Shown in pieces: positions 1 to 6,740 of a stretch of DNA of 13,266 nucleotides. The notes under the pieces are model-generated. The model saw only the letters and a program-made list of their open reading frames with translations, did not search any database and was not told the DNA's origin. Source of the stretch: Microbacteriaceae bacterium (GTDB lineage Bacteria; Actinomycetota; Actinomycetes; Actinomycetales; Microbacteriaceae); contig JAAZFP010000137.1 of the NCBI GenBank assembly GCA_012511645.1, positions 1 through 13,266 on the forward strand. The letters are read 5' to 3'. Each line of letters starts with the position of its first letter. The first letter of the stretch is position 1. A program made the translations under genes and the position numbers.

Positions 1-194
1 ATGGTGAACAGCTGGTTGTACTGCTCTTTAGTTGCCACAATTTCGAGACCAGGCGCGAACAGCTGAGCGCGGATGATCAGAGCCATGAGGCCACCGATCA
101 TGAACCACACGACAGAGCTGATCAGGTACATGTATCCGATCACCTTGTGATCCGTGGAGGTGAGCCACGAAACGATGACGTTGCCCTTCTTCAT
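1..194 (-). CDS. ctaD: Cytochrome c oxidase subunit I, N-terminal fragment (runs off the left edge)
   Basis: This is the N-terminal 64 codons of the haem-copper oxidase catalytic subunit of the aa3-type respiratory complex in the cytoplasmic membrane. The ATG is at 194-192. The fragment reads MKKGNVIVSWLTSTDHK followed by a first hydrophobic helix (about residues 18-41) and ends in KEQYNQLFT, where the alignment with CtaD proteins would continue past the window edge. The TDHK motif before helix 1 and the GGLMAL stretch in the helix are typical of subunit I. The haem and copper histidines lie outside the window, so activity cannot be judged. It starts about 20 bp after the ctaC stop, so the two genes are probably co-transcribed. 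A purine-rich stretch (GAGAAGCAGG) lies upstream of the start, with no strong Shine-Dalgarno. Identification is firm despite truncation. Confidence 0.93.
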   Translation of the reverse strand, partial: MKKGNVIVSWLTSTDHKVIGYMYLISSVVWFMIGGLMALIIRAQLFAPGLEIVATKEQYNQLFT

Positions 195-214
195 TTCTCT
201 ATACCTGCTTCTCG

Positions 215-1081
215 TTACGCGTTCTGTGCGAGCGACTCGTCGCCGTAGAAGAGATCCTGGTTCGAGTTCAGATCTTCTCCGACGCTGCCAATGTTGCCCT
301 GAGCCCTGAGTGACTCAATGTAGGTGTCGTACTCTGCCTGCTCAACGACCTTGACTTCAAAGAGCATCATCGAGTGGTATTCGCCGCAGAGCTCGGCGCA
401 CTTGCCCATGAAGGTGCCGACCTTCTCGGGGGTGAATGACATGTAGTTGGTCTGACCCGGAATCATGTCCTTCTTGTACAGGAACTCGACGATCCAGAAT
501 GAGTGAATAACGTCACGGGTCTCGATGCGAAGCTCAGTGGTCTTGCCGACTGGCAGGTAGAGCACCGGCATCGTCTCGGGGATTGCCGAACCGTTGTCGT
601 CGGTCTGTACCTGCACGCCCTGGAAGTACACGTCTTCATCGAGGTAGTTAAAGTCCCATGCCCAGCGCTTGCCGAACACTTCAATCGTGACCTCAGGATC
701 ATCGTAGCGAGCTTCGATCTTGGTCTGCTCTTGCGCGGTAAATGCGAAGAACGCGAGGATCAGCACGACGGGAACCACAGTAAAGAAGGTCTCGATAGGC
801 ATGTTGTAACGCAACTGGACGGGCAGACCGGTCTGCCCCTTGCGCCGACGGTATGCGATAGTCGCCCAGATGACAAGACCCCAGGTGATCACACCCACCC
901 CGAGCAGGACGATCCACGAGTTCACCCACAGGGCGGTGATGCCCTCAGTGTGGTTCGTAGCATCGGTCGATCCCTCTGGCAGGAACCCGCGCTGTTGGGC
1001 CGGCGTACAGCCAGCAAGCGCAACCGCCGCGCTCAGCGCGACACCCGTGAGGGCCATTTTCATTCGACGATTGGAACGCAC
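215..1081 (-). CDS. ctaC: Cytochrome c oxidase subunit II (CuA lipoprotein)
   Basis: This is the electron-entry subunit of the aa3 oxidase: it takes electrons at the dinuclear CuA site on the outer face of the membrane and passes them to subunit I. The 288-residue product has a signal peptide with lipobox LAGC (Cys25), so it is a predicted lipoprotein. Two transmembrane helices follow (about 51-77 and 98-116), then an extracytoplasmic cupredoxin domain. The aromatic electron-transfer stretch is RWAWDF (139-144). CuA ligands are all present: His193, Cys228, Glu230, Cys232, His236 and Met239. The start is GTG at 1081, supported by AAAGG at 1088-1092 six bases upstream and by an arginine-rich n-region followed by a hydrophobic core. 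It precedes ctaD on the same strand and has its own likely promoter at 1103-1132. Confidence 0.97.
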   Translation of the reverse strand: MRSNRRMKMALTGVALSAAVALAGCTPAQQRGFLPEGSTDATNHTEGITALWVNSWIVLLGVGVITWGLVIWATIAYRRRKGQTGLPVQLRYNMPIETFFTVVPVVLILAFFAFTAQEQTKIEARYDDPEVTIEVFGKRWAWDFNYLDEDVYFQGVQVQTDDNGSAIPETMPVLYLPVGKTTELRIETRDVIHSFWIVEFLYKKDMIPGQTNYMSFTPEKVGTFMGKCAELCGEYHSMMLFEVKVVEQAEYDTYIESLRAQGNIGSVGEDLNSNQDLFYGDESLAQNA

Positions 1082-1102
1082 CGCATACCTTTCGAATTTT
1101 TC

Positions 1103-1132
1103 ATTATGCCGCCCAAATCAGGGCAGAGTCGA
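1103..1132 (-). promoter_or_regulatory. Probable sigma70-type promoter of ctaC-ctaD
   Basis: On the minus strand a -35-like TCGACT (1132-1127) is separated by 18 bases from CATAAT (1108-1103), a 5/6 match to the consensus -10. Transcription would start near 1096, giving a leader of about 15 bases that holds the AAAGG ribosome site before the GTG at 1081. The area around the -10 is AT-rich compared with its surroundings. The spacer holds a short inverted repeat (GCCC-6-GGGC). Assignment is by pattern only. Confidence 0.5.
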
Positions 1133-1192
1133 TGACTTGTGAACTAGCTTAGCGCGAAGCTGAGGGTTTACTGAACACGAGCGGGAGTGTTG

Positions 1193-1543
1193 CTAGCTGA
1201 AACTATCGCCGCAGGCGCAGCTTCCCTCGGCATTCGGGTTGTCAATTGTGAAGCCCTGCTTTTGAATGGTGTCTTCAAAGCCAATCGAAGACCCCGCGAG
1301 ATACAAGACACTCATGTCGTCAACGACCACCTCGACGCCATCGAAGTCAACGATTGCGTCGTTCTCAAGCGTGCGCTCGTCAAAATACAGTTGATAGATG
1401 AGGCCTGAGCACCCACCCGGTTGCACTGCAATGCGCAGTCGCAAGTCGTCCCTGCCCTCTTGCTCGAGCAGTGCGCGCACTTTGTCCCTTGCGGCCTCGG
1501 TCAGTGTGACCCCGTGAGCCGGCGCTGTCGCAGTCTTACTCAT
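1193..1543 (-). CDS. erpA: A-type iron-sulfur cluster carrier (ErpA/IscA family)
   Basis: The 116-residue product is a HesB/IscA/ErpA-type carrier that holds a Fe-S cluster and hands it to target apoproteins in the cytoplasm. The three conserved cysteine ligands are present: Cys45 in PGGCSG and Cys109/Cys111 in SCACGDSF at the C-terminus. The length fits the family. The central GFED and FTIDNPNA segments are typical. The ATG at 1543 has no Shine-Dalgarno, but a -10-like TAGACT lies exactly 7 bases upstream, which suggests a leaderless transcript. It lies 111 bp upstream of ctaC on the same strand and is divergent from the DUF3043 gene. Neighbourhood with oxidase genes is common in actinobacteria. 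ErpA rather than another A-type carrier is the likely name; family assignment is secure. Confidence 0.92.
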   Translation of the reverse strand: MSKTATAPAHGVTLTEAARDKVRALLEQEGRDDLRLRIAVQPGGCSGLIYQLYFDERTLENDAIVDFDGVEVVVDDMSVLYLAGSSIGFEDTIQKQGFTIDNPNAEGSCACGDSFS

Positions 1544-1550
1544 AACGACC

Positions 1551-1556
1551 AGTCTA
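1551..1556 (-). promoter_or_regulatory. -10 element of erpA, likely leaderless start
   Basis: Minus-strand TAGACT (followed by GG) ends 7 bases before the erpA ATG at 1543. This fits the actinobacterial TANNNT -10 with transcription starting at or within a base or two of the start codon. No Shine-Dalgarno is visible between it and the ATG, which supports a leaderless mRNA. No good -35 is seen (best is CTGACC with a short 15-base spacer). Confidence 0.45.
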
Positions 1557-1588
1557 CCCAGTGCAGGCAGAGGTCAGTGACGACCCGC

Positions 1589-1594
1589 TATTCT
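1589..1594 (+). promoter_or_regulatory. Candidate -10 element for the DUF3043 gene
   Basis: TATTCT followed by GG fits TANNNT and would place the transcript start near 1600, leaving a leader of roughly 57 bases before the GTG at 1658. No convincing -35 is seen. Supported mainly by position and by likeness to other -10 candidates in the window. Confidence 0.35.
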
Positions 1595-1609
1595 GGTGAG
1601 ATAGGAACT

Positions 1610-1652
1610 GGGGAAAGCACGCAAGCCTTCCCCTCATGCTGATGAAGGGAAG
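1610..1652 (+). promoter_or_regulatory. Leader of the DUF3043 gene with two competing hairpins, one masking the ribosome site
   Basis: Hairpin A pairs GGGGAA (1610-1615) with TTCCCC (1628-1633), plus an inner GC/GC pair (1617-1618 with 1625-1626). Hairpin B pairs CTTCCC (1627-1632) with GGGAAG (1647-1652) and, past one C/A mismatch, TCAT (1634-1637) with ATGA (1642-1645), closing a 4-base loop: ten Watson-Crick pairs. The 3' arm of B contains the AAGGGA ribosome site (1645-1650) of the GTG at 1658. A and B share 1627-1633 and cannot coexist, so B would block and A would free the ribosome site. The pairing is seen directly; a switching role is inference. A protein-binding palindrome in DNA is an alternative. 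Confidence 0.4.
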
Positions 1653-1657
1653 CTGGC

Positions 1658-2221
1658 GTGTCACAGACCAACGCTGCCGACGCAGAGAACGAGCAGGCAG
1701 AACAATCAGTTGGAAAAGGCCGCCCCACTCCAACACGCCGCGAGGCGCAGGCTGCAAAAGCGCAACCCTTAGTCGCGTCAAAAGACAAGGCCGCGCGCAA
1801 AGCACAGCGCCAAAAGGACGCTGAAGTGCGCGAGCGCGCGCGCGTTGGCATGATGCAGGGAGATGAACGGTATCTCACCGCCCGTGATCGTGGGCCGCAG
1901 CGTCGCTATGTACGCGATTATGTTGACGCACGTCTGAGCATTGGTGAGTTCTTGATTCCCGCGATGCTCGTGATTCTTCTTATGACGTTCTTGCCGGCTC
2001 AGTGGCAGATCGCGAGCATGATTGCAATCTGGGGCTACCTCGGCTTGTCAATCATTGACGCCGTCTTCCTTGGCATCAACCTCAAGCGCAGACTCGCTAC
2101 CAAGTTTGGCGCAGAGAATGTGCAGCCGGGCTTCCGCTGGTACGCAGCAATGCGCGCATTCCAGTTCAGGTTGCTCCGGATGCCGAAGCCGCAGGTCAAA
2201 CGCTTTCAGTTCCCCGAGTAA
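1658..2221 (+). CDS. DUF3043 family membrane protein, function unknown
   Basis: The 187-residue product matches the actinobacterial DUF3043 family, for which no biochemical role is established. The N-terminal ~65 residues are charged and low in hydrophobics, with the family's GKGRPTPTRREA stretch at about 19-30. Next comes RRYVRDYVDAR (about 82-92), then two hydrophobic helices (about 97-112 and 116-138), and a basic tail ending in KRFQFPE. This suggests a small two-helix membrane protein with cytoplasmic ends. The start is GTG at 1658, with AAGGGA ending 7 bases upstream; no in-frame better start is seen. It is divergent from erpA and convergent with pyrD, whose coding end overlaps it by 26 bp. 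The same neighbourhood (Fe-S carrier, DUF3043, pyrD) recurs in related actinobacteria as far as I recall. Confidence 0.88.
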   Translation: MSQTNAADAENEQAEQSVGKGRPTPTRREAQAAKAQPLVASKDKAARKAQRQKDAEVRERARVGMMQGDERYLTARDRGPQRRYVRDYVDARLSIGEFLIPAMLVILLMTFLPAQWQIASMIAIWGYLGLSIIDAVFLGINLKRRLATKFGAENVQPGFRWYAAMRAFQFRLLRMPKPQVKRFQFPE

Positions 2222-3277
2222 CTCGCACCCGAGCAGCGCTGGGTGACTGCCACCCGAGCCGAACCAACCCACGATTAATGGTGCGCGCCCAGAGTGGTCC
2301 CTCGTAAATAAACGCGGTGTACCCCTGCACGAGGGTCGCCCCTGCGCTGAGCCGATCAAGAACATCGTCTGCGGTGGACACTCCCCCCACGGAGATCACG
2401 CAGAACTCAGGCGCTGGAGCTACTGTTCGAATCCGGGAGAGCACCTCAAGTGAGCGAGCTCGGAGCGGTTCACCCGAGAGTCCACCAGCACCGATGCGCT
2501 CCAGCTCTGCAGGCGATGGAGCGAGTCCCTCCCGTGAGACCGTGGTATTTGTCGCGATGATGCCATCAAGGCCGAGTCTGAGCGCGAGAGCAACGATGCC
2601 GTCAATTTGTTCGTCACTCATGTCGGGGGCGATCTTTACGAGCACCGGGGTGCCATCAGCCACCTGTTTGACGTCACGAAGGAGCGGTTCGAGCGCTTCG
2701 AGTTCCTGCAGCCCGCGGAGCCCCGGAGTATTCGGGAGCTGACATTGATTGCAAGATAGTCAGCGAGTGGTGCTAACCGCTGAGCGCTGTACACATAGTC
2801 AGCAGTCGCGTGCTCGAGCTCAGTGACTCGGCTCTTGCCGATGTTCACACCAATGACGGGTCGCCGCCCCGCGAGACGCGCGCGTTCGATGCGTGAGACG
2901 GCGTCGTTCGTGCCGCGGTTGTTGAACCCCATGCGATTGATCAGCGCGCGATCCTCGATAAGCCGAAACATTCGCGGCTTCGGGTTTCCCTCTTGCGCAT
3001 GCTGTGTCAGGGTGCCAACCTCGACATGACCGAAGCCCAGTGCACCGAGCCCCAACACCATTTCAGCGTTCTTATCGAACCCGGCTGCAATGCCGAACGG
3101 GCTCGGAAACGTCATCCCAAGCGCTTCAACTCTGAGCTGTGGATCGGGCGCGGTGAACCCTCGCAATAGCGCACCACCGTACCGTGCAGCGCGAATCACT
3201 GGAACCGCGAGCGCGTGCGCGCGCTCTGTATCGAGATGCCGCAGCACCCCACGGAAGAGCAGATCGTAGACGCTCAC
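2196..3277 (-). pseudogene. pyrD: Dihydroorotate dehydrogenase (quinone), class 2, broken by a one-base frameshift
   Basis: PyrD oxidises dihydroorotate to orotate in pyrimidine synthesis, with FMN, passing electrons to membrane quinone. The 5' part reads from GTG 3277 with the N-terminal helical segment, GFDKN (67-71), NRMGFNN (114-120) and VNIGKS (144-149), up to NVSS (178-181). There the frame breaks: family members continue PNTPGLRGLQEL, and this is encoded in the next frame. Restoring one C in the minus-strand CCC tract at 2736-2734 rejoins the two parts. The 3' part is otherwise intact: VLVKIAPD, ATNTT, GGLSGEPL, SVGGV and QGYTAFIYEGP. Restored length would be about 360 residues, normal for class 2. 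The start overlaps the nrdR stop (GTGA). Either the gene is newly broken, or the sequence misses a base; the conservation downstream favours an error or a very recent event. Confidence 0.9.
2226..2245 (+). terminator. Candidate hairpin terminator after the DUF3043 gene
   Basis: CACCC (2226-2230) pairs with GGGTG (2241-2245), continued past a one-base bulge by AGC (2232-2234) with GCT (2238-2240): eight pairs and a 3-base loop, five bases after the DUF3043 stop. GGGTG can also pair with CACCC at 2251-2255. No T-tract follows, so it would be a U-less, actinobacterial-type terminator if it is one. It lies inside the pyrD coding end on the other strand. Confidence 0.35.
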
Positions 3278-3768
3278 CGCGCACCACCTGTCACTCGTGC
3301 CTCGCCGTCGGAGTGAGCAGCCGCGTGCTCGTCGCGCAGCTGACCGATGGCGGTCTCGAAATCATCAAGACTCTCGAACGCCTGGTACACGCTGGCAAAC
3401 CTCAGGTAGGCGACTTCATCCAGCTCTCTCAGGTGAGGCAAAATGGCCAGCCCGATATCGTTGGCATCGAGTTGTGCTTGGCCGGTCAACCGCACAGACT
3501 CCTCAACCTGCTGGGCGAGGATCGCCAGATCGCTCTCCGTCACCGGTCGACCCTGGCAGGCCTTGCGCACACCACTCATCACCTTTTCGCGACTGAATGG
3601 CTCAACCACGCCGGAGCGCTTAATCACGGTCAAACTCGCAGTTTCGGTGGTGCTGAACCTGCGCCCACACTCTGGGCACTGCCTTCGGCGTCGAATGGAG
3701 AGACCGTCATCACTGGTGCGAGAGTCGATAACACGGCTATCTGGATGTCGACAAAACGGACAATGCAT
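3274..3768 (-). CDS. nrdR: Transcriptional repressor NrdR
   Basis: NrdR senses nucleotide levels and represses ribonucleotide reductase genes by binding NrdR boxes. The 164-residue product starts MHCPFC and has a zinc ribbon with Cys3, Cys6, Cys31 and Cys34 (CPFC and CPECG), then the basic linker and an ATP-cone domain (about 46-136) containing VIKRSG, PFSREKV and LRFASVYQAF. All are hallmark features. The C-terminal ~25 residues are a variable charged tail. The ATG at 3768 lies 4 bp after the hisD stop, and the TGA overlaps the pyrD GTG by 4 bp, so translation of the three genes is probably coupled. I see no NrdR box in the short gaps here, so self-regulation is not indicated. Confidence 0.97.
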   Translation of the reverse strand: MHCPFCRHPDSRVIDSRTSDDGLSIRRRRQCPECGRRFSTTETASLTVIKRSGVVEPFSREKVMSGVRKACQGRPVTESDLAILAQQVEESVRLTGQAQLDANDIGLAILPHLRELDEVAYLRFASVYQAFESLDDFETAIGQLRDEHAAAHSDGEARVTGGAR

Positions 3769-3772
3769 GAAT

Positions 3773-5086
3773 TTACTCTTTCACTTCACGACGAATCGAC
3801 ACAGCTTCACCATGCGCGGGCAAGCCTTCGGCCTCAGCGAGCGCAAGCAGGGAGTCGGTCACTTCGGCCAGGGCCGTCTTGCTGTAAGACACGACCTGTT
3901 GCGGTCGCAAGAAGGTATGTGCTCCGAGGCCAGCGGCAAATCGAGCAGTGCCACCCGTTGGCAGCACATGATTCGACCCGGCAAGGTAATCGCCGAGACT
4001 GACCGGTGTATACGATCCAAGAAAGACTGCGCCTGCATTAGTGATCTGTGCAAGCACAGCCTCGTCCTCAGCGGTCTGAATCTCGAGATGCTCAGGCGCA
4101 TACGCATTCGACACCTCAGCGGCAGCCTGCAGACCATCAACCAGAATGATCGCCGACTGTGGCCCGCTCAGTGCCTCAGCAACCCGAGCCGCATGCCGAG
4201 TGAGTGGAGCCTGCTGCTGAATAGCCGTCGACACCCGTTGCGCAAGTTCTGGAGAGTCGGTGACGAGCACCGATGCGGCAGCTTCATCATGCTCTGCCTG
4301 GCTGATCAGATCAGCCGCAATGAATGATGCGTCCGCTGAGCCATCGGCGATAACCAAGATCTCGGTGGTGCCAGCTTCACTATCGATCCCGACGAGGCCA
4401 GACACCGCGCGTTTCGCCGCGGCCACATAGATGTTGCCGGGGCCAGCCACCACGTCGACCGGATCGAGCCCAATTGTGGGGACGCCATGGGCGAATGCCG
4501 CAATCGCACCGGCTCCGCCGATGGCATAGACCTCGGTAATTCCGGCAAGTGCGGCAGCCCAGAGCACCGCATCGTGGGGCGCTCCCCCCTGTTCGCGCTG
4601 CGGTGGTGATGCGAGCGCCAGGCTTGGCACTCCGGCTGCCTGGGCCGCAACGGCGTTCATGATCACTGACGACGGGTACGCCGCTTTGCCTCCAGGAGCG
4701 TAGAGCCCCACGCGTGACACGGGCTGCCAACGCTGCACAATCCGAGCACCATCACCGATGTCGGTGACCCGAGATTCGGGCACCTGCGCGGCTGAAGCCT
4801 GGCGCAGACGGCTGATGAGGCGCTCTAACGCCTCACGCACCTCGGTTGGGCACCGCTCAAGCGAAGCAACGATGTCTGCGGGGTCGACCCGCAGGGTGTG
4901 GCCCTCAACCGAGTCAAACGCCAGCGCTTGCTCTCGCAGCGCAGTCTCACCGTGGTCACGCACCGCGTCAACGAGCGGTTGCACCCGCTCGAGCGCGGCT
5001 GACGTGCCGGTTGCCGCTCGCGGCACCGTGCGAAGAAGTTGAGCCGGCGTAAACCGTTGGCCGCGGAGATCAATCGTGCGAAGCAT
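3773..5086 (-). CDS. hisD: Histidinol dehydrogenase
   Basis: HisD is the zinc enzyme that carries out the last two steps of histidine synthesis, oxidising L-histidinol to L-histidine with NAD. The 437-residue length is normal. Zinc ligands by family alignment are Gln263 and His266 (ISQAEHDE), Asp366 and His425; the acid/base pair is Glu332-His333 (NAYAPEHLE). Also present are the NAD-binding VGLYAPGG (126-133), VAGPGN (213-218) and GSNHVLPTGGTARF (370-383). The ATG at 5086 is preceded by a GGCGGGG ribosome site. The gene lies 12 bp after the methyltransferase stop and 4 bp before nrdR, within one compact run. TAGACT overlapping the upstream stop codon may be an internal -10. The other his genes are not in the window. 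Confidence 0.97.
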   Translation of the reverse strand: MLRTIDLRGQRFTPAQLLRTVPRAATGTSAALERVQPLVDAVRDHGETALREQALAFDSVEGHTLRVDPADIVASLERCPTEVREALERLISRLRQASAAQVPESRVTDIGDGARIVQRWQPVSRVGLYAPGGKAAYPSSVIMNAVAAQAAGVPSLALASPPQREQGGAPHDAVLWAAALAGITEVYAIGGAGAIAAFAHGVPTIGLDPVDVVAGPGNIYVAAAKRAVSGLVGIDSEAGTTEILVIADGSADASFIAADLISQAEHDEAAASVLVTDSPELAQRVSTAIQQQAPLTRHAARVAEALSGPQSAIILVDGLQAAAEVSNAYAPEHLEIQTAEDEAVLAQITNAGAVFLGSYTPVSLGDYLAGSNHVLPTGGTARFAAGLGAHTFLRPQQVVSYSKTALAEVTDSLLALAEAEGLPAHGEAVSIRREVKE

Positions 5087-5095
5087 ATCCCCGCC

Positions 5096-5101
5096 AGTCT
5101 A
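5096..5101 (-). promoter_or_regulatory. Candidate internal -10 element upstream of hisD
   Basis: Minus-strand TAGACT (then GG) is made from the methyltransferase TAG stop and following bases, 9 bases before the hisD ATG. It is identical over eight bases to the erpA -10 candidate. No -35 is seen. It could give hisD-nrdR-pyrD a start of their own with a very short leader, but the GGCGGGG ribosome site would then be partly lost from the mRNA, which argues for caution. Confidence 0.25.
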
Positions 5102-6739
5102 CTCGTCAGCAGCCGCGAGTACGCCGCACCAGACCAGTTCCCTGACCCCATCACACAGCGCTTCCTCGCACTCCCCGAGGTCCACGTCAAGGAGTGTCAC
5201 CAAAGCTCCAGCAATCTGTCCCATGCTCAGGTCACCGTCACAGGCGCCAACCGCAGCTGCGAGCACCGGATCAACCTCAATGGTTCGTGCGACGGGTTGC
5301 GTGGCCGTGAGCGTGATCGCCCGTGGCGCGTCAACGCCGGGTGTGTGTTCACGAAACTCTGAGACGCCGTTCTCGCGGAGCCAATGTGTCGCGAGAATCT
5401 GTTCGTTTGGGAGCTGATCCGTGTGGATCGAACGTCGGTGTACGTCGAGAAACACATCGCCGACGGAAAGCGCGAGGGTGCCAGATGCCTGCTCCACGCG
5501 CGTGGTACCTGCGGGTGCTTCTGTGTCGCTGCGAATCAAGCGAATCAGACCGAGCCCAATCGATGTCACCTTGCGCACGGAGAAATCCTCGAGCCAGGCT
5601 CCGAGCAGTTCATCGTATGCCTCAGTGCCGGGCCTCGCCCCTCCGTCACGCACCCAGGTTTCGCTGTACTGCAGCGGTGACACTCGATCGCGCTCAATGA
5701 CCCAGGCACCGAGCGGTGCCGCAGCAGTGGTCGACGCGTCCTCGATCCAGGACGCGACTCGATCGTGCCCGCTCTCACCCCACTGGTATTCCCAGTTCGC
5801 AAGCATGACGAGCAGGCCACCGGGCACCAGATGCGCTGGTGCAGCTCGAACCACTGACTCAGCGAGCGCATCACCCACCTGACCACCGTCACGGTAGTCA
5901 TACGCCGGAACCGCGGCTGAAGCTCGCGGGGTAATGACGAACGGTGGGTTCGTCACGATGAGATCGAAGCGCTGCTCCCGCACCGGATCAAAGAGACTTC
6001 CCAGTTTCAACTGCAATGAGGGGGAAGCCCCCGAGGTGGACTCCCCTGGCCTGACCGCGCGCACACCATTGAGGTGCGCATTTGCCCACGCAAACTCAAG
6101 CGCCCGTAGAGAAACGTCAGTCGCAATCACCTCAGCTGCTCCTGCCGCCAAAAGCCACAGTCCGAGCACACCGCACCCGGTGCCGAGATCGAGCGCTGAC
6201 ACAGAGCCAGCGGAGAGTGCGTGCGGGCGTGGTATTTGAGCGAGCAGCGATCGGGTCGCGGCGCCTACGCCCATCACATGATCAGGCTCTGCCGGTCCTC
6301 TCCGAATTGAGTCGTCCAGGTCTGACACAAACCACCAGGTGCGCTGCGCCGCCGGGCTGAGGCCATCTGGATCAGGGAGTTCGACCGCAGCGAGCGAAAG
6401 TGCAGCACGGGCCCTGTCGTGTCCGTCATCGACGAGCAGACCCATCGCGAAGGCGTCTTCAACGGTGAGCTCAGGAAAAGCGTCGGCAAGTGATTCGACA
6501 CTCACCGAGGCGCCGAGGATGAAGAGCTCGCAGAGCGTGCGAAGTGGCGATGGTGGGTGAGCCTCAAGGTGTGTGCGAGCTGGCCCAAAGACGCCTCGCG
6601 CACAGGCCGAGTGTTCTTCTGCCCCAATCAACGCATCAATGTGGGTCCGGTCATAATCAGCTCGTTGCATATCTCGGCGGAGCCTACCGAACACCTCCGG
6701 GTTCAGCGCCGTGAAACGGGCACCTCGAAGGGTCAGCAC
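5099..6739 (-). CDS. HemK/RlmG-like class I SAM-dependent methyltransferase with extra N- and C-terminal domains
   Basis: The product (about 546 residues from GTG 6739) has an N-terminal helical domain (about 10-120), a Rossmann-fold methyltransferase core and a C-terminal extension (about 390-546). SAM motif I is LDLGTGCG (183-190), the acidic strand-2 end is ATDVS (206-210), and the catalytic NPPF is at 264-267. NPPF/NPPY enzymes methylate an amide or exocyclic nitrogen, as in PrmC or rRNA guanine-N2 enzymes, so the target is probably a glutamine or a base nitrogen; which one cannot be told. The architecture resembles an actinobacterial family with DUF7059/DUF7782-type flanks. The start is uncertain: the frame is open back to 6919, inside the SDR gene. 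I chose GTG 6739, one base after the SDR stop; GTG 6772 and ATG 6811 are alternatives. None has a well-spaced Shine-Dalgarno. Confidence 0.85.
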   Translation of the reverse strand: MLTLRGARFTALNPEVFGRLRRDMQRADYDRTHIDALIGAEEHSACARGVFGPARTHLEAHPPSPLRTLCELFILGASVSVESLADAFPELTVEDAFAMGLLVDDGHDRARAALSLAAVELPDPDGLSPAAQRTWWFVSDLDDSIRRGPAEPDHVMGVGAATRSLLAQIPRPHALSAGSVSALDLGTGCGVLGLWLLAAGAAEVIATDVSLRALEFAWANAHLNGVRAVRPGESTSGASPSLQLKLGSLFDPVREQRFDLIVTNPPFVITPRASAAVPAYDYRDGGQVGDALAESVVRAAPAHLVPGGLLVMLANWEYQWGESGHDRVASWIEDASTTAAAPLGAWVIERDRVSPLQYSETWVRDGGARPGTEAYDELLGAWLEDFSVRKVTSIGLGLIRLIRSDTEAPAGTTRVEQASGTLALSVGDVFLDVHRRSIHTDQLPNEQILATHWLRENGVSEFREHTPGVDAPRAITLTATQPVARTIEVDPVLAAAVGACDGDLSMGQIAGALVTLLDVDLGECEEALCDGVRELVWCGVLAAADE

Positions 6740-6740
6740 A

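Noticed and set aside
1146..1191. Short inverted repeats between erpA and ctaC (AGCTT-6-AAGCT and AACAC-8-GTGTT).
   Set aside because: Stems are only five pairs and no T-tract follows on the transcribed strand; too weak to call a terminator.
1636..1824. Small open frame starting at ATG 1636, overlapping the DUF3043 start.
   Set aside because: It is out of frame with the recognised protein and has no ribosome site; its ATG lies in the hairpin stem. A regulatory upstream frame is possible but unsupported.
3443..4327. A 294-codon open frame on the plus strand.
   Set aside because: It is antisense to nrdR and hisD, which are intact known enzymes, and shows no family features.
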